A DNA stretch of 39,581 nt from Caldilineales bacterium (GTDB taxonomy: Bacteria > Chloroflexota > Anaerolineae > JAAEKA01): the NCBI GenBank assembly GCA_025055015.1, contig JANWYQ010000139.1:1-39581 (forward strand), read 5' to 3'. Each line of letters begins with the position of its first letter. The first letter of the stretch is position 1. A program made the position numbers and the translations under genes. Below, piece by piece: positions 8,178 through 16,500 of this stretch. A model generated the notes under the pieces. The model was not told where the DNA came from. It ran no database searches and saw only the letters and a program-made list of their open reading frames with translations.

Positions 8178-8732
8178 TCAGCTCAGAGCCTGGCGGCCGC
8201 AGGCGTGGCGCACCCCGCAACCGCGGCAGCGGGCTGGGTCCTGGTGGCTGCGCCGCACCTCGGCCTCGCCTTGCGCCTGCCGCATCTCCGCCAGCAGGTC
8301 CAGCAGCGCCTGGCGCAGCGCCGGCGTGTAGGGGATCTGCACGGTGGCGTCGGCGTAGTGGATCAGGCCGTGGGGCGGCGGTCGGCCGTAGGTGTCCTCC
8401 ACCAGCAGGCAGTAGGCGGCCAGCTGCATCACGTGCGAGAGGTGTGCCTGGACCTGGCCTTCGGCGCCCTCAGCGGGAATCGGCGCATGGCTGCGCTTGA
8501 CCTCCACGGGCACGACGCCGGCGTCGGTCTCCACCAGGTAGTCCGGCTTGCCCACCAGCCCATGCCGCGTGGAGATCAGGGGGCGAGCCACGGCGGCCCA
8601 GCGATCGGCGTCGGCGTAGACCAGCCGCCCGCGGGGCAGGCCGCTCTCCTCCCGCGCTCGCCTGGCCCGCCACGCCAGCCAAAGGGCCAGAACCCACAGA
8701 AGCACGCTCAGGCCAAGCAGGGCTGGCCACAT
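8178..8732 (-). CDS. Cas4/RecB-like PD-(D/E)XK nuclease, C-terminal half of a split protein, membrane-anchored
   Basis: 184 aa. One helix at residues 3-20 is followed by Arg-rich sequence, so the nuclease domain should be cytosolic. Catalytic motifs are intact: GKPDYLV (metal Asp), PVEVKRS (E-x-K) and QLAAYCLLVE (Q-x3-Y). The C terminus RCRGCGVRHACG gives three of the four cysteines that bind the Cas4-type Fe-S cluster. The fourth, usually in an N-terminal YC-x-R-x-WWL motif, is missing here and present in the gene at 9506-9778. The start lies 12 nt after the L,D-transpeptidase stop and in the same frame, with only a weak GCGGA site. No CRISPR array or other cas gene is in the window, so a housekeeping DNA-processing role is more likely than adaptation. 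Confidence 0.78.
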   Translation of the reverse strand: MWPALLGLSVLLWVLALWLAWRARRAREESGLPRGRLVYADADRWAAVARPLISTRHGLVGKPDYLVETDAGVVPVEVKRSHAPIPAEGAEGQVQAHLSHVMQLAAYCLLVEDTYGRPPPHGLIHYADATVQIPYTPALRQALLDLLAEMRQAQGEAEVRRSHQDPARCRGCGVRHACGRQALS

Positions 8733-8744
8733 CTCCGCGTCCGC

Positions 8745-9506
8745 TCAACCAGACCGCCCGGTGCCGCCGTCCCAGGGCAGGATGACGATGGGCACGCCGT
8801 AGGGGCCCCAACGGGTAAACCAGGCGGCGTCCTCCGGGTCCATGCGGATGCACCCGCGCGAGGCCGGAAACACGCCCAGCTCGTCTCGCCCTTGATAGAG
8901 CTTGGTGCCGTCGGGCGCCAGGGTGTAGGGCAGGCTGTGGATCAGGATGGAGCCGCCGGCCTGGAAGAGGTACCACGCGTCGTCCGCGCTGACGCCGTTG
9001 GCCGTAAAGGTGCCCCAGAAAGGCCCCACGCGGCCGCTCCAGCCGGGGGTGTACCACCCGCGGTCCGGGTCGCCGGTGCTCACGGGGATGGAGCGCAGCA
9101 CCAGGCCGTTCTCCACGATGGCCATGCGCTGGGCGTTCTGGTTGACCACGATGTAGGTGCCGGCGGGATCAATGCCATGGCTGCGAGCCACCTCCACCAG
9201 GTAGGGGTCCGGCGTGGGCAGGACGGTGGGAGCCGGCGTGGGCGCGGGCAGGGCCTGAAGGGGCGCAGGCGTCGGCGTGGCGGTGGGCGTCGGCGCCGCC
9301 GCGGGGGTGGGGGTGGCCTCGGGAGTGGGGGATGGCGTCGGAGGCACCATCCAGGGCGGACCGCTGTACACCTGGCCGACCACGGGCGCAACGGCCTGGC
9401 CGCTGCGGCTGAGCCCGCTCAACACCTGCCAGGCGATCACGGCCAGGGCGCTCACCGCCAGCGTCCACAGCGCCAAACGGCCAACCAGGCGAAGGCTGCG
9501 TCGCAT
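8745..9506 (-). CDS. L,D-transpeptidase (YkuD family), membrane-anchored with a Pro/Thr linker
   Basis: 253 aa. A single signal-anchor helix (residues ~7-30) is followed by a Pro/Thr/Ala-rich extracellular spacer (~50-100) and a YkuD catalytic domain. The active-site pair is visible as IHSLPY and SRGCIRM (Cys near residue 218; the common form is S-H-G-C-[IV]-R, so His is replaced by Arg). Such enzymes make 3-3 cross-links in peptidoglycan or attach proteins to it. ATG 9506 is chosen because GGAGG is 6 nt upstream; it overlaps the TGA of the preceding gene by one base (TGATG), so the two are translationally coupled. It is odd for a cell-wall enzyme to sit between two halves of a nuclease. Confidence 0.88.
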   Translation of the reverse strand: MRRSLRLVGRLALWTLAVSALAVIAWQVLSGLSRSGQAVAPVVGQVYSGPPWMVPPTPSPTPEATPTPAAAPTPTATPTPAPLQALPAPTPAPTVLPTPDPYLVEVARSHGIDPAGTYIVVNQNAQRMAIVENGLVLRSIPVSTGDPDRGWYTPGWSGRVGPFWGTFTANGVSADDAWYLFQAGGSILIHSLPYTLAPDGTKLYQGRDELGVFPASRGCIRMDPEDAAWFTRWGPYGVPIVILPWDGGTGRSG

Positions 9507-9778
9507 CACCATCCTCCGAGGGCCAGCGCTGTGGCCGTCAAGGCCAGAAGCATGGCCGCTGCGGCCAGGAGCCAGGCCCACCGCTGCTGGCGTTGCGCCG
9601 CAGCCACGCGGCGGCCGTGGCGGCTGTGGGCTTGGCGGCCGGCCTGCAGCGCCTCGACGTTGGTCGAGGGAACACCTTGCACACGGCGCAGCCACCACGC
9701 CCGCGCGCAGTACGCGTACTCGCCGACCTCGCTGGCGCGGATGAGCGGATGGGCAGAGGGAGCGTCAACCGGCGTCAT
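9506..9778 (-). CDS. Cas4-like N-terminal module with a C-terminal transmembrane helix (other half of the split protein)
   Basis: 90 aa. ASEVGEYAYCARAWWLRRVQG (residues ~15-35) is the typical Cas4/RecB-like N terminus, with the Cys that supplies the first Fe-S ligand. Arg/His-rich helices follow, and the protein ends in one hydrophobic helix (WAWLLAAAAMLLALTATAL). No nuclease motif is present. Together with the gene at 8178-8732 it makes one complete Cas4-like protein cut between two membrane helices. I infer that both halves assemble in the membrane. ATG 9778 lies inside the last codons of translin (14 nt overlap) without a clear ribosome-binding site; its TGA overlaps the L,D-transpeptidase ATG. 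A decayed remnant is possible but unlikely given the tight coupling. Confidence 0.72.
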   Translation of the reverse strand: MTPVDAPSAHPLIRASEVGEYAYCARAWWLRRVQGVPSTNVEALQAGRQAHSRHGRRVAAAQRQQRWAWLLAAAAMLLALTATALALGGW

Positions 9779-10454
9779 CGTCGTTGAAAAATGGCTGGGC
9801 GCGGGGCAGGTCCCCCGCCGGGCGGCCCAGCACGCGGGCCTCGAAGGCAGCCAGGGCGGCCCGCATCTCCTCCTGCCGGATCGCCATGGTCACGTCCCCG
9901 CGCGTGCGCTCCAGGGTGCCGCGCAGCACATCGGTCTGCCGACGCAGGCCACCGGTGATGGCGTCGGGGAAGTCAATGGCGATCTGCAGGCTGTACACGT
10001 CGTCCATGATCTCCAGGAACGGCACGGCCTCGGCCACGCGGCCCAGGCGGATCAGGTCCAGGGCGAAGCGGCGCATCTCGGTAGCCGCCTCGGACAGGCC
10101 GTTGAGATAGGTGCTGGAAGGCACCCCTAGCTCGATAGGGGTGGGCAGCGGCGCGCCGGCCACGAAGGCATAGACCAGGTGGGCCTCCACCAGCTCCTTC
10201 AGCGCGTCCTGGGTGTAGCCCGCGTAGAAGAGGTCGGGCTTGTCGGCCAGGTCGGCGGTCATGGCCGCGGCCGCCTTGCGGGCCTCGGCCAGCAGCGCCT
10301 CGGCCTCGGCCAGCTCGTGGCGATGCACCGCGCGGATGCTGTGCGCGCACAGCCGCGTCAGCTCGCGCGAGCGGTTCAGCGTCAGATCGCGCACGCTGTT
10401 GCGCGCCGTCAGGTCGCGGCGGATCTCCTCGATGATGGTGGTCAGCTGGTCCAC
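9765..10454 (-). CDS. Translin-family nucleic-acid-binding protein (COG2178-like)
   Basis: 229 aa, an all-helical protein with translin/TRAX-type landmarks: RSRELTRLCAHSIRAVHR near residue 30, AGYTQDALKELVEAHLVYAF near 80, the surface loop IELGVPSSTYLNGLSEAATEMRR, and the C-terminal pattern VPFLEIMDDVYSLQIAIDFPDAI before LRRQTDVLRGTLERTRGDV. Translins form octameric rings that bind single-stranded RNA/DNA, and TRAX-type subunits can be RNases. They are common in archaea and eukaryotes and rare in bacteria. I prefer the GTG at 10454 (GAGG 6 nt upstream, 8 nt after the DUF3467 stop) to the track's start at 10514, which lies inside the previous gene. It is coupled to the Cas4-like N-half by a 14-nt overlap. 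Confidence 0.82.
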   Translation of the reverse strand: MDQLTTIIEEIRRDLTARNSVRDLTLNRSRELTRLCAHSIRAVHRHELAEAEALLAEARKAAAAMTADLADKPDLFYAGYTQDALKELVEAHLVYAFVAGAPLPTPIELGVPSSTYLNGLSEAATEMRRFALDLIRLGRVAEAVPFLEIMDDVYSLQIAIDFPDAITGGLRRQTDVLRGTLERTRGDVTMAIRQEEMRAALAAFEARVLGRPAGDLPRAQPFFNDDDAG

Positions 10455-10462
10455 GTCACGCC

Positions 10463-10840
10463 TCAGGGGCCCGGCTGCGGCCCACCCTCGTCGCCCTCGC
10501 CGCCCACCGTCCACTGCAGGCCGCCCAGGGTGCCGGTCTTAGGGTCGAAGGCGCCGGTGGACCGGCCGGGCGCCGCCGGGATGGGGCCAAAGGTGCGCTC
10601 GTACCGGGCCAGGTTCTGGCCCAGGGCCTCGTAGAGCATCTTGGCGTTGAAGGGGGTCATCAGCACGCGCGCCTGCACGCGCGCCTTGGGCACGCCCGGC
10701 AAGATCTGCGCAAAGTCAATCACCAGCTCGTGCGGCGAGTGGCTGATGATGGCGAAGTTGGAGTAAGTAGCGTTCAGATCGTTGGGCAGCTCGACGTTGA
10801 TGCGCTGCGGCGGCAGCGGCTTGGGATCGGCCATGGGCAT
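10463..10840 (-). CDS. DUF3467 family protein
   Basis: 125 aa. The core RINVELPNDLNATYSNFAIISHSPHELVIDFAQILPG..ARVQARVLMTPFNAKMLYEAL is the compact DUF3467 beta-rich domain (residues ~12-85); the last 40 residues are Gly/Pro-rich and probably disordered. The function of the family is unknown. It is the first gene of the five-gene cluster with translin and the split Cas4-like protein. The start may be ATG 10840 (GGAG 3 nt upstream) or ATG 10834 (9 nt); the second has better spacing. A 16-bp perfect stem-loop lies 15 nt upstream of the start. Confidence 0.8.
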   Translation of the reverse strand: MPMADPKPLPPQRINVELPNDLNATYSNFAIISHSPHELVIDFAQILPGVPKARVQARVLMTPFNAKMLYEALGQNLARYERTFGPIPAAPGRSTGAFDPKTGTLGGLQWTVGGEGDEGGPQPGP

Positions 10841-10854
10841 GAGCTCCGGGTTGA

Positions 10855-10892
10855 CCGGTGTCTCGGAAACCCGGGCGTTTCCGAGACACCGG
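10855..10892. repeat. Perfect 16-bp inverted repeat with a 6-nt loop, just upstream of the DUF3467-translin-Cas4-like operon
   Basis: CCGGTGTCTCGGAAAC (10855-10870), loop CCGGGC, GTTTCCGAGACACCGG (10877-10892). The arms match at every position. It lies only 15 nt upstream of the DUF3467 ATG and about 150 nt after the kbl stop. No T-run follows on either strand. It may be a leader structure or operator, a terminator for kbl read-through, or a REP-like palindrome. Confidence 0.75.
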
Positions 10893-11008
10893 CTTTGGGG
10901 ACGGGTGTAAAGATTCTAGCACAGGTTGACGCGGATTGGCGAATTCCCTATGCCCGGCGGGCGCTGCGGCCCCCGCAGGCGAGAACCGGCAGAGCGACGC
11001 CTCCGTCC

Positions 11009-11030
11009 CCGGAAACTTCGAGGTTCCCGG
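11009..11030 (-). terminator. Weak hairpin downstream of kbl
   Basis: Twelve nt after the kbl stop the minus-strand RNA can fold CCGGGAACCUCGAAGUUUCCGG, with one G-U pair and one mismatch. No T-run follows. It shares the GGAAAC/GTTTCC core with the perfect repeat at 10855-10892, so both may be members of one intergenic palindrome family. Confidence 0.3.
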
Positions 11031-11042
11031 CCTCCGGAGGGC

Positions 11043-12236
<1,194 letters not shown>

Positions 12237-12313
12237 ACGGTGCTCCTTTCTCCCCAAACGCCTCGGCCTCCTTGGAGGTTCCGGGGGCGCCGGGGACCTT
12301 GGTTTCCCTCTCC

Positions 12314-13360
12314 CTAACCCTCCACCATCATCACCACCTTGCCGCTGGCGCCGCTGCTCATGGTCTGGATGGCCTCCTCCCACTGCTCCAGGCGAAAGCG
12401 GTGGGTGACCAGAGGCCGCAGGTTCACCGCGCCGGAGTTGAGCAGCCCGCGCATGCGGTACCAGGTGTCCCACAGCCGCCGGCCCACGATGCCGTAGACC
12501 GTGGCGCCCTTGAAGATGATGTGGTTGTTGATGTCGAAGCCGATGGTGCCGGGGGCCAGGCCCAACAGCGCCGCCTCGCCGCCGTCCCGCAGCGCACGAA
12601 AGCCCTGGTCAATGGCCGACTGCGCGCCGCTCATCTCCAGCAACACGTCCACCCCCTCGCCCTCGGTGTCGTCCAGGATGTAGCGCACCACGTCCACCTC
12701 GGCCACGTTCAGGGCGTGGTTGGCGCCCATCTGCCGGGCCAGGCGGAGGCGGTAGGGGCTGATGTCGGTGGCGTAGATGCTGCGCGCGCCGGCCGCGCGG
12801 GCCACGGCCACGGTCATCAGGCCCACCGGGCCACAGCCAGTGATCAACACCTTCTTGGCCGTCAGGTCGGTGGCAAAGGCGGTGTGCACAGCGTTGCCGA
12901 AGTTCTCCAACATGCTGGCCACCTCGGGCGGCATGTCGGGGGGGTTGGGCCAGAGGTTGTAGGCCGGCATGGCGATGTACTCGGCCCAGCAGCCGTCTCG
13001 GTCTACGCCGATGATGCGGGTGTTTTGGCAGATGTGGCCGTTGCCCGTCCGACACTGCGGGCAGCGGCCGCAGATGATGTGGCTCTCGGCGGAGACGAAG
13101 TCTCCTTCCTTGACCTCGGTCACGTCTCGGCCCACGGCCACCACGTGGCCGCAGAACTCATGGCCCACCACCAGGGGCGGCCGAATGCGCTTGCGCGCCC
13201 ACTCGTCCCACTTGTAGATGTGCAGGTCGGTGCCACAGATGGAGGTGGCCTTGACCTTGATCAGCGCGTCGTGGGGGCCGATGGTGGGAATGGGAACCTC
13301 CCCCAGCACCATGCCGGGCGCCTGCTCCGGCTTGAGGACAGCTTTCATGGTGTTCGCCAT
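12314..13360 (-). CDS. tdh: L-threonine 3-dehydrogenase
   Basis: 348 aa, a zinc-dependent medium-chain dehydrogenase. Visible are the catalytic-zinc ligands in SICGTD and GHEFCGH, the structural-zinc cluster C-x2-C-x2-C-x7-C ([16 protein letters not shown]), the NAD-binding loop TGCGPVGL, and the family-typical [12 protein letters not shown] and [20 protein letters not shown]. It oxidises L-threonine to 2-amino-3-ketobutyrate for Kbl. ATG 13360 has AGGAG 7 nt upstream; the 412-aa ORF of the track only extends into the divergent promoter region. A promoter with an 88-nt leader lies at 13448-13476. Confidence 0.95.
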   Translation of the reverse strand: MANTMKAVLKPEQAPGMVLGEVPIPTIGPHDALIKVKATSICGTDLHIYKWDEWARKRIRPPLVVGHEFCGHVVAVGRDVTEVKEGDFVSAESHIICGRCPQCRTGNGHICQNTRIIGVDRDGCWAEYIAMPAYNLWPNPPDMPPEVASMLENFGNAVHTAFATDLTAKKVLITGCGPVGLMTVAVARAAGARSIYATDISPYRLRLARQMGANHALNVAEVDVVRYILDDTEGEGVDVLLEMSGAQSAIDQGFRALRDGGEAALLGLAPGTIGFDINNHIIFKGATVYGIVGRRLWDTWYRMRGLLNSGAVNLRPLVTHRFRLEQWEEAIQTMSSGASGKVVMMVEG

Positions 13361-13447
13361 AGTGCCGCTCCTGGACACAAGCTGCGCGCTGCCCGGTGGC
13401 CGGGCCCACAGCGCAGACGCTGCAGGACCGCTTTGTCCTGCCCCCGT

Positions 13448-13476
13448 AGTATACTCCGAACCGGCCGCGGGCGGAA
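13448..13476 (-). promoter_or_regulatory. Promoter for the tdh-kbl operon
   Basis: On the minus strand TTCCGC (13471-13476) and TATACT (13448-13453) are spaced by 17 bp. It is divergent from, and close to, the promoter at 13494-13522, so a regulator binding between them could affect both. Confidence 0.6.
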
Positions 13477-13493
13477 GCGCCGCCGGGGGGCGT

Positions 13494-13522
13494 TTGCCGG
13501 GGCCGGCAGAGGATGCTACAAT
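13494..13522 (+). promoter_or_regulatory. Promoter for the RmlD-type reductase gene
   Basis: TTGCCG (13494-13499), 17-bp spacer, then an extended -10 TGCTACAAT (TACAAT 13517-13522). Transcription should start near 13529, upstream of a GGAGGAG motif. Confidence 0.7.
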
Positions 13523-13560
13523 CGCAGCCAGCACCGACCGGAGGAGTGTCACCCTTTCCC

Positions 13561-14406
13561 ATGACTGCGCAACGCATCGTCGTCGTTGGCGCGCGCGGCC
13601 AGCTGGGACGAGCGCTGCTGGCCGCGCTCTCCTCGCACACCCTGCTGCCCCTGGCCCGGCCGGAGGCCGACGTCGCCGACCCTTCCATCGCCGATCGCGT
13701 CGTCGAGCTGCGGCCCGACGTGGTGATCAACGCGGCGGCCTGGACCGACGTGGACGGCGCCGAGGACCACCCGGATGCCTGCTACGCCGCCAACGTGTTG
13801 GGCGCCGTGTACCTGGCGCAGGCCTGTGGCCGTATCGGCGCCGCCCTGGTGCAGATCAGCACCAACGAGGTGTTCCCCGGCGAGCCGGGCCAGCTCTACC
13901 GCGAGTGGGATCCGCCGCAGCCGCGCAGCGGCGCCTACGCTGCCAGCAAAGCCGCAGCGGAGCGCGCTGCGCTCAGCCTGACCGGAGGCCGCTGCTACGT
14001 GGTGCGCACCGCGTGGGTGTACCACCGCGGCGGCAACAACTTCGTGACCAAGATCATCGCCGCGGCCGACCGCTACGGCAGCCTGCGGGTGGTGGCGGAC
14101 GAGTTCGGCAACCCCACCTACGCGCCCGACCTGGCCGCAGCCATCGCGCGGCTGATCGCCACAGAGCGCTACGGCATCTACCACCTCACCAACAGCGGCT
14201 TCTGCTCCCGCTATCAGTGGGCGGTGGAGATCTTGCGGCTGGCCGGCCGCGAGCACGTGCCGGTAACCCCCATCGGCCTGGCCGACTGGCCCCGCCGCAC
14301 CCGGCCCCCGGCGCACGCCGTGCTGCTCAACACCGCCGCTGCGGCCCTAGGCATCGCCCTGCGGCCGTGGCAGGAGGGGCTGCGCGCGTATTTCGGTGAA
14401 CAGTAA
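13561..14406 (+). CDS. rfbD: RmlD-type dTDP-4-dehydrorhamnose reductase
   Basis: 281 aa, an extended short-chain dehydrogenase. The Rossmann motif GARGQLG is at the N terminus, followed by INAAAWTDVDGAED, the serine region ISTNEVFPGE, the catalytic Y-x3-K in YAASKAAAE, and RTAWVYHRGGNNFVTKI. These fit the RmlD/RfbD family, which forms dTDP-L-rhamnose; rfbA, rfbB and rfbC are not in the window, so the exact substrate is inferred. I take ATG 13561, where the homology begins; GGAGG lies 15 nt upstream, longer than usual, and an in-frame GTG at 13546 abuts that site. The 3' end (GGT GAA CAG TAA) lies inside a heptad repeat, which therefore supplies the stop codon. Confidence 0.85.
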   Translation: MTAQRIVVVGARGQLGRALLAALSSHTLLPLARPEADVADPSIADRVVELRPDVVINAAAWTDVDGAEDHPDACYAANVLGAVYLAQACGRIGAALVQISTNEVFPGEPGQLYREWDPPQPRSGAYAASKAAAERAALSLTGGRCYVVRTAWVYHRGGNNFVTKIIAAADRYGSLRVVADEFGNPTYAPDLAAAIARLIATERYGIYHLTNSGFCSRYQWAVEILRLAGREHVPVTPIGLADWPRRTRPPAHAVLLNTAAAALGIALRPWQEGLRAYFGEQ

Positions 14407-14533
14407 GCGGTGAACCGTGAACCGTGAACGGTAGCCGTTCCAGCTGTTCAGCGCCTCAGCCGCTCGCCGACTAGCGCGACCAACCAATCTCCCGATTGAC
14501 CAACCCACCAATCTACTCCCTGTCCCCCTGTCC
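14395..14533. repeat. Heptanucleotide repeat tract between rfbD and the glycosyltransferase gene
   Basis: Six in-phase heptads related to GTGAACC run from 14396 to 14437 (GTGAACA, GTAAGCG, GTGAACC, GTGAACC, GTGAACG, GTAGCCG). A looser stretch of CCAAT/CCAATCT and CCTGTCC words follows, up to the GT2 start. The first heptads overlap the last codons of rfbD. It resembles the tracts at 35904-36066. Confidence 0.75.
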
Positions 14534-15487
14534 ATGCTCCCCTTCGCCTCCGTCATCGTGCCCACGTACAACGGCCGCACGCTGTTGGCCACCTGCCTGG
14601 ATGCGCTGCGCGGGCAGACCTATCCGGCCGACCGCTGGGAGGCCATCGTGGTGGACGATGCCTCCAGCGACGGCACGGTGGAGTACCTGCGGGCGACCTA
14701 TCCTGAGGTGCGCGTCCTTGCGCTGGCGCAGAACAGCGGCTTCATCGCGGCCTGCAACGCAGGGGTGGCGGCCGCGCGGGGGGAAGTGCTGGTGCTGTTG
14801 AACAACGACACCGAGGCGGAGCCGGGCTGGCTGGAAGCCCTGGTGGCCGCCCTGGTGGAGCACCCGGAGGCCGGCTCGGCCGCCAGCAAGATCCTCCTCT
14901 TCGACCGGCGAGACACGCTGCACACCGCCGGCGACCTGATGGGCAGGGACGGCATCCCCCGCAACCGGGGCGTGTGGGAGGTGGACCGGGGGCAGTACGA
15001 CGACCAGCGCTGGGTGTTCGGCGCGTGCGGCGGCGCGGCCGCCTATCGCCGCGCAGCGTGGGAGCAGGCCGGCGGCTTCGACCCCCGGCTGTGGATGTAC
15101 CTGGAGGACGTGGACCTGGCGTGGCGGCTGCAGCTCCTGGGGTGGCGGTGCATCTACGCGCCCCAGGCTCGAGTCTACCACCAGCTCAGCGCCACGGGCG
15201 GCGGCAAGCTGGCCAGCTTCTACACCGGCCGCAACACCCTGTGGGTGATCGCACGCAACTGGCCGGGGCCGCTGCTGCGCCGCCACTGGCCTGCCATCGT
15301 CCGCGCCCAGCTGCGCATCGCCGGGGATGCCCTGCGGGCCTGGCGCGGGGAGGCCGCCCGGGCGCGGCTGCGAGGCCAGCTGGTCGGCCTGCTGACCTGG
15401 CCTACGGTGTGGCCGCAGCGCCGAGCCATCCAAGCCACCCGCCGGGCCAGCCTAGAGGACCTGGAGAGCCTGCTGACGCCGTCCTGA
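14534..15487 (+). CDS. Family 2 glycosyltransferase (GT-A fold)
   Basis: 317 aa. The N-terminal GT-A signature SVIVPTYNGR and VVDDASSDGT is followed by NSGFIAACNAG, the sugar-nucleotide/metal region LLNNDTEAEPGWL, and the acceptor-side motif LEDVDLAWRLQLLGW near residue 195. The C-terminal third is helical and basic, possibly membrane-associated, without a clear transmembrane helix. It resembles the rhamnosyl/galactofuranosyl-type GT2 group; the neighbouring RmlD gene makes rhamnose transfer a plausible guess. ATG 14534 directly follows repeat-derived CCTGTCC sequence and has no recognisable ribosome-binding site. It is probably cotranscribed with rfbD, and it converges on the minus-strand deacetylase gene, with 86 nt and no clear terminator between them. 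Confidence 0.85.
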   Translation: MLPFASVIVPTYNGRTLLATCLDALRGQTYPADRWEAIVVDDASSDGTVEYLRATYPEVRVLALAQNSGFIAACNAGVAAARGEVLVLLNNDTEAEPGWLEALVAALVEHPEAGSAASKILLFDRRDTLHTAGDLMGRDGIPRNRGVWEVDRGQYDDQRWVFGACGGAAAYRRAAWEQAGGFDPRLWMYLEDVDLAWRLQLLGWRCIYAPQARVYHQLSATGGGKLASFYTGRNTLWVIARNWPGPLLRRHWPAIVRAQLRIAGDALRAWRGEAARARLRGQLVGLLTWPTVWPQRRAIQATRRASLEDLESLLTPS

Positions 15488-15573
15488 GGCGATCGCAGCC
15501 TAGCGCAGGGGCGCCGGCCGGCTCAGAGGGTCGCCCGAGCCCCCACCAGGGACGCAGTCCAGCGAAGATCGGA

Positions 15574-16500
15574 TCAGGAGGAGAGCAGGCGGGCAAGCCG
15601 GCGCCGCTCCTCCCCCTCTCGTCCACGGCGAATGCGATCCCAGGCCGGCACGGCCAGCAGCTTGGCGGTGATCCAGGTCGGGGTCTCCCGCGGGGAGCCG
15701 TCCAGCCCGACGCGGGGGATGGCCAGGGGATCGGTGGCGGCCCCGAAGAAGGCGGTAGCGGTGGTGAAGGCCAGGCGCACGCCGCAGCGGCGCAGGATGG
15801 CCTGCTCGCGCGGGCCGAAGTCCAGGCCCGGCGCGCCGTTGGGATAGGCAAAGGCGACGATGTCCCTGCCCAGCCACTCGCGTAGCGTCTGCACCGACTG
15901 GACGATCTGGCGTTCGGCCTCGGCGTCGCTCTCGTTGGCCAGCACGGGATGGGTGGCGGTGTGGGCGCCGACGGTCACCAGGCCGCCGACAGCCACCTGC
16001 TGGACCTCGAAGGGGGTCATGTTGAAGGTGAACGCCAGCTCGGTCGGCGCCAGAGCCTGGCAGCGGGCGATGGCCGCCTCGATGTCGGCCAGACGCATGG
16101 CCTTGAACAGCGTGTTGACGCCAAAGGGCGCCAGAAGCTCAGGAGGGCGGCCCAACACCGCGGCGACCTCTTCCTTCACCCGCTGGTCGCCCAGCAGGCG
16201 GCGCAGGCGGCGCACCTCCTGGAACCAGTAGGGCCGGCCCTCGGCCAACACCTGGGGGCACACGAAGAGGGTGGCGGGCACGCCCATGGCCTGCAGCGTG
16301 GGCAGCGCATGGTCGAGAAAGGAGCGCTCGCCGTCGTCGAAGGTGACGTGGCAGGCGCCCCTCAGCCAGCGGCCACGGTAGAAGTGGTCGTTTAGGTCGG
16401 ACAGAGACACGAAGCGGTACAGCCGGCCTACAGCCTCTAGAGCCGTGCGCAGCCATTCCCGGGACGGGACAGCGTGAAAAGTGAGGACGACGTTGCTCAA
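15574..16500 (-). CDS. Polysaccharide deacetylase (NodB domain, CE4-like)
   Basis: 308 aa. The NodB motifs are visible: HVTFDDGERSF (motif 1, catalytic Asp and metal Asp) near residue 55 and GAHTATHPVL (metal H-x3-H) near residue 170; FAYPNGAPG matches a later motif. There is no signal peptide, so it may act on lipid-linked sugars in the cytosol or be exported in another way. I take a TTG start at 16500, because it overlaps the TGA of the preceding membrane-protein gene (TTGA) and AGGAG lies 10 nt upstream; the 692-aa frame in the track is a shadow beyond this point. Third gene of the methyltransferase-membrane protein-deacetylase operon. Confidence 0.85.
   Translation of the reverse strand: MSNVVLTFHAVPSREWLRTALEAVGRLYRFVSLSDLNDHFYRGRWLRGACHVTFDDGERSFLDHALPTLQAMGVPATLFVCPQVLAEGRPYWFQEVRRLRRLLGDQRVKEEVAAVLGRPPELLAPFGVNTLFKAMRLADIEAAIARCQALAPTELAFTFNMTPFEVQQVAVGGLVTVGAHTATHPVLANESDAEAERQIVQSVQTLREWLGRDIVAFAYPNGAPGLDFGPREQAILRRCGVRLAFTTATAFFGAATDPLAIPRVGLDGSPRETPTWITAKLLAVPAWDRIRRGREGEERRRLARLLSS

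Noticed and set aside
8733-8747. Selenocysteine at the UGA
   Set aside because: No SECIS-like hairpin directly after it and no selenoprotein family fits.
8178-9778. CRISPR adaptation module because of Cas4
   Set aside because: No cas1/cas2, no repeats with unique spacers in the window, and the Cas4-like protein is membrane-anchored.
7932-10130. 732-aa plus-strand ORF
   Set aside because: It lies across five well-supported minus-strand genes and is low in complexity (Arg/Gly runs opposite the Pro/Thr linker).
15488-15500. HIP1 palindrome GCGATCGC
   Set aside because: One copy only; the iterated HIP1 pattern of cyanobacteria is not seen.
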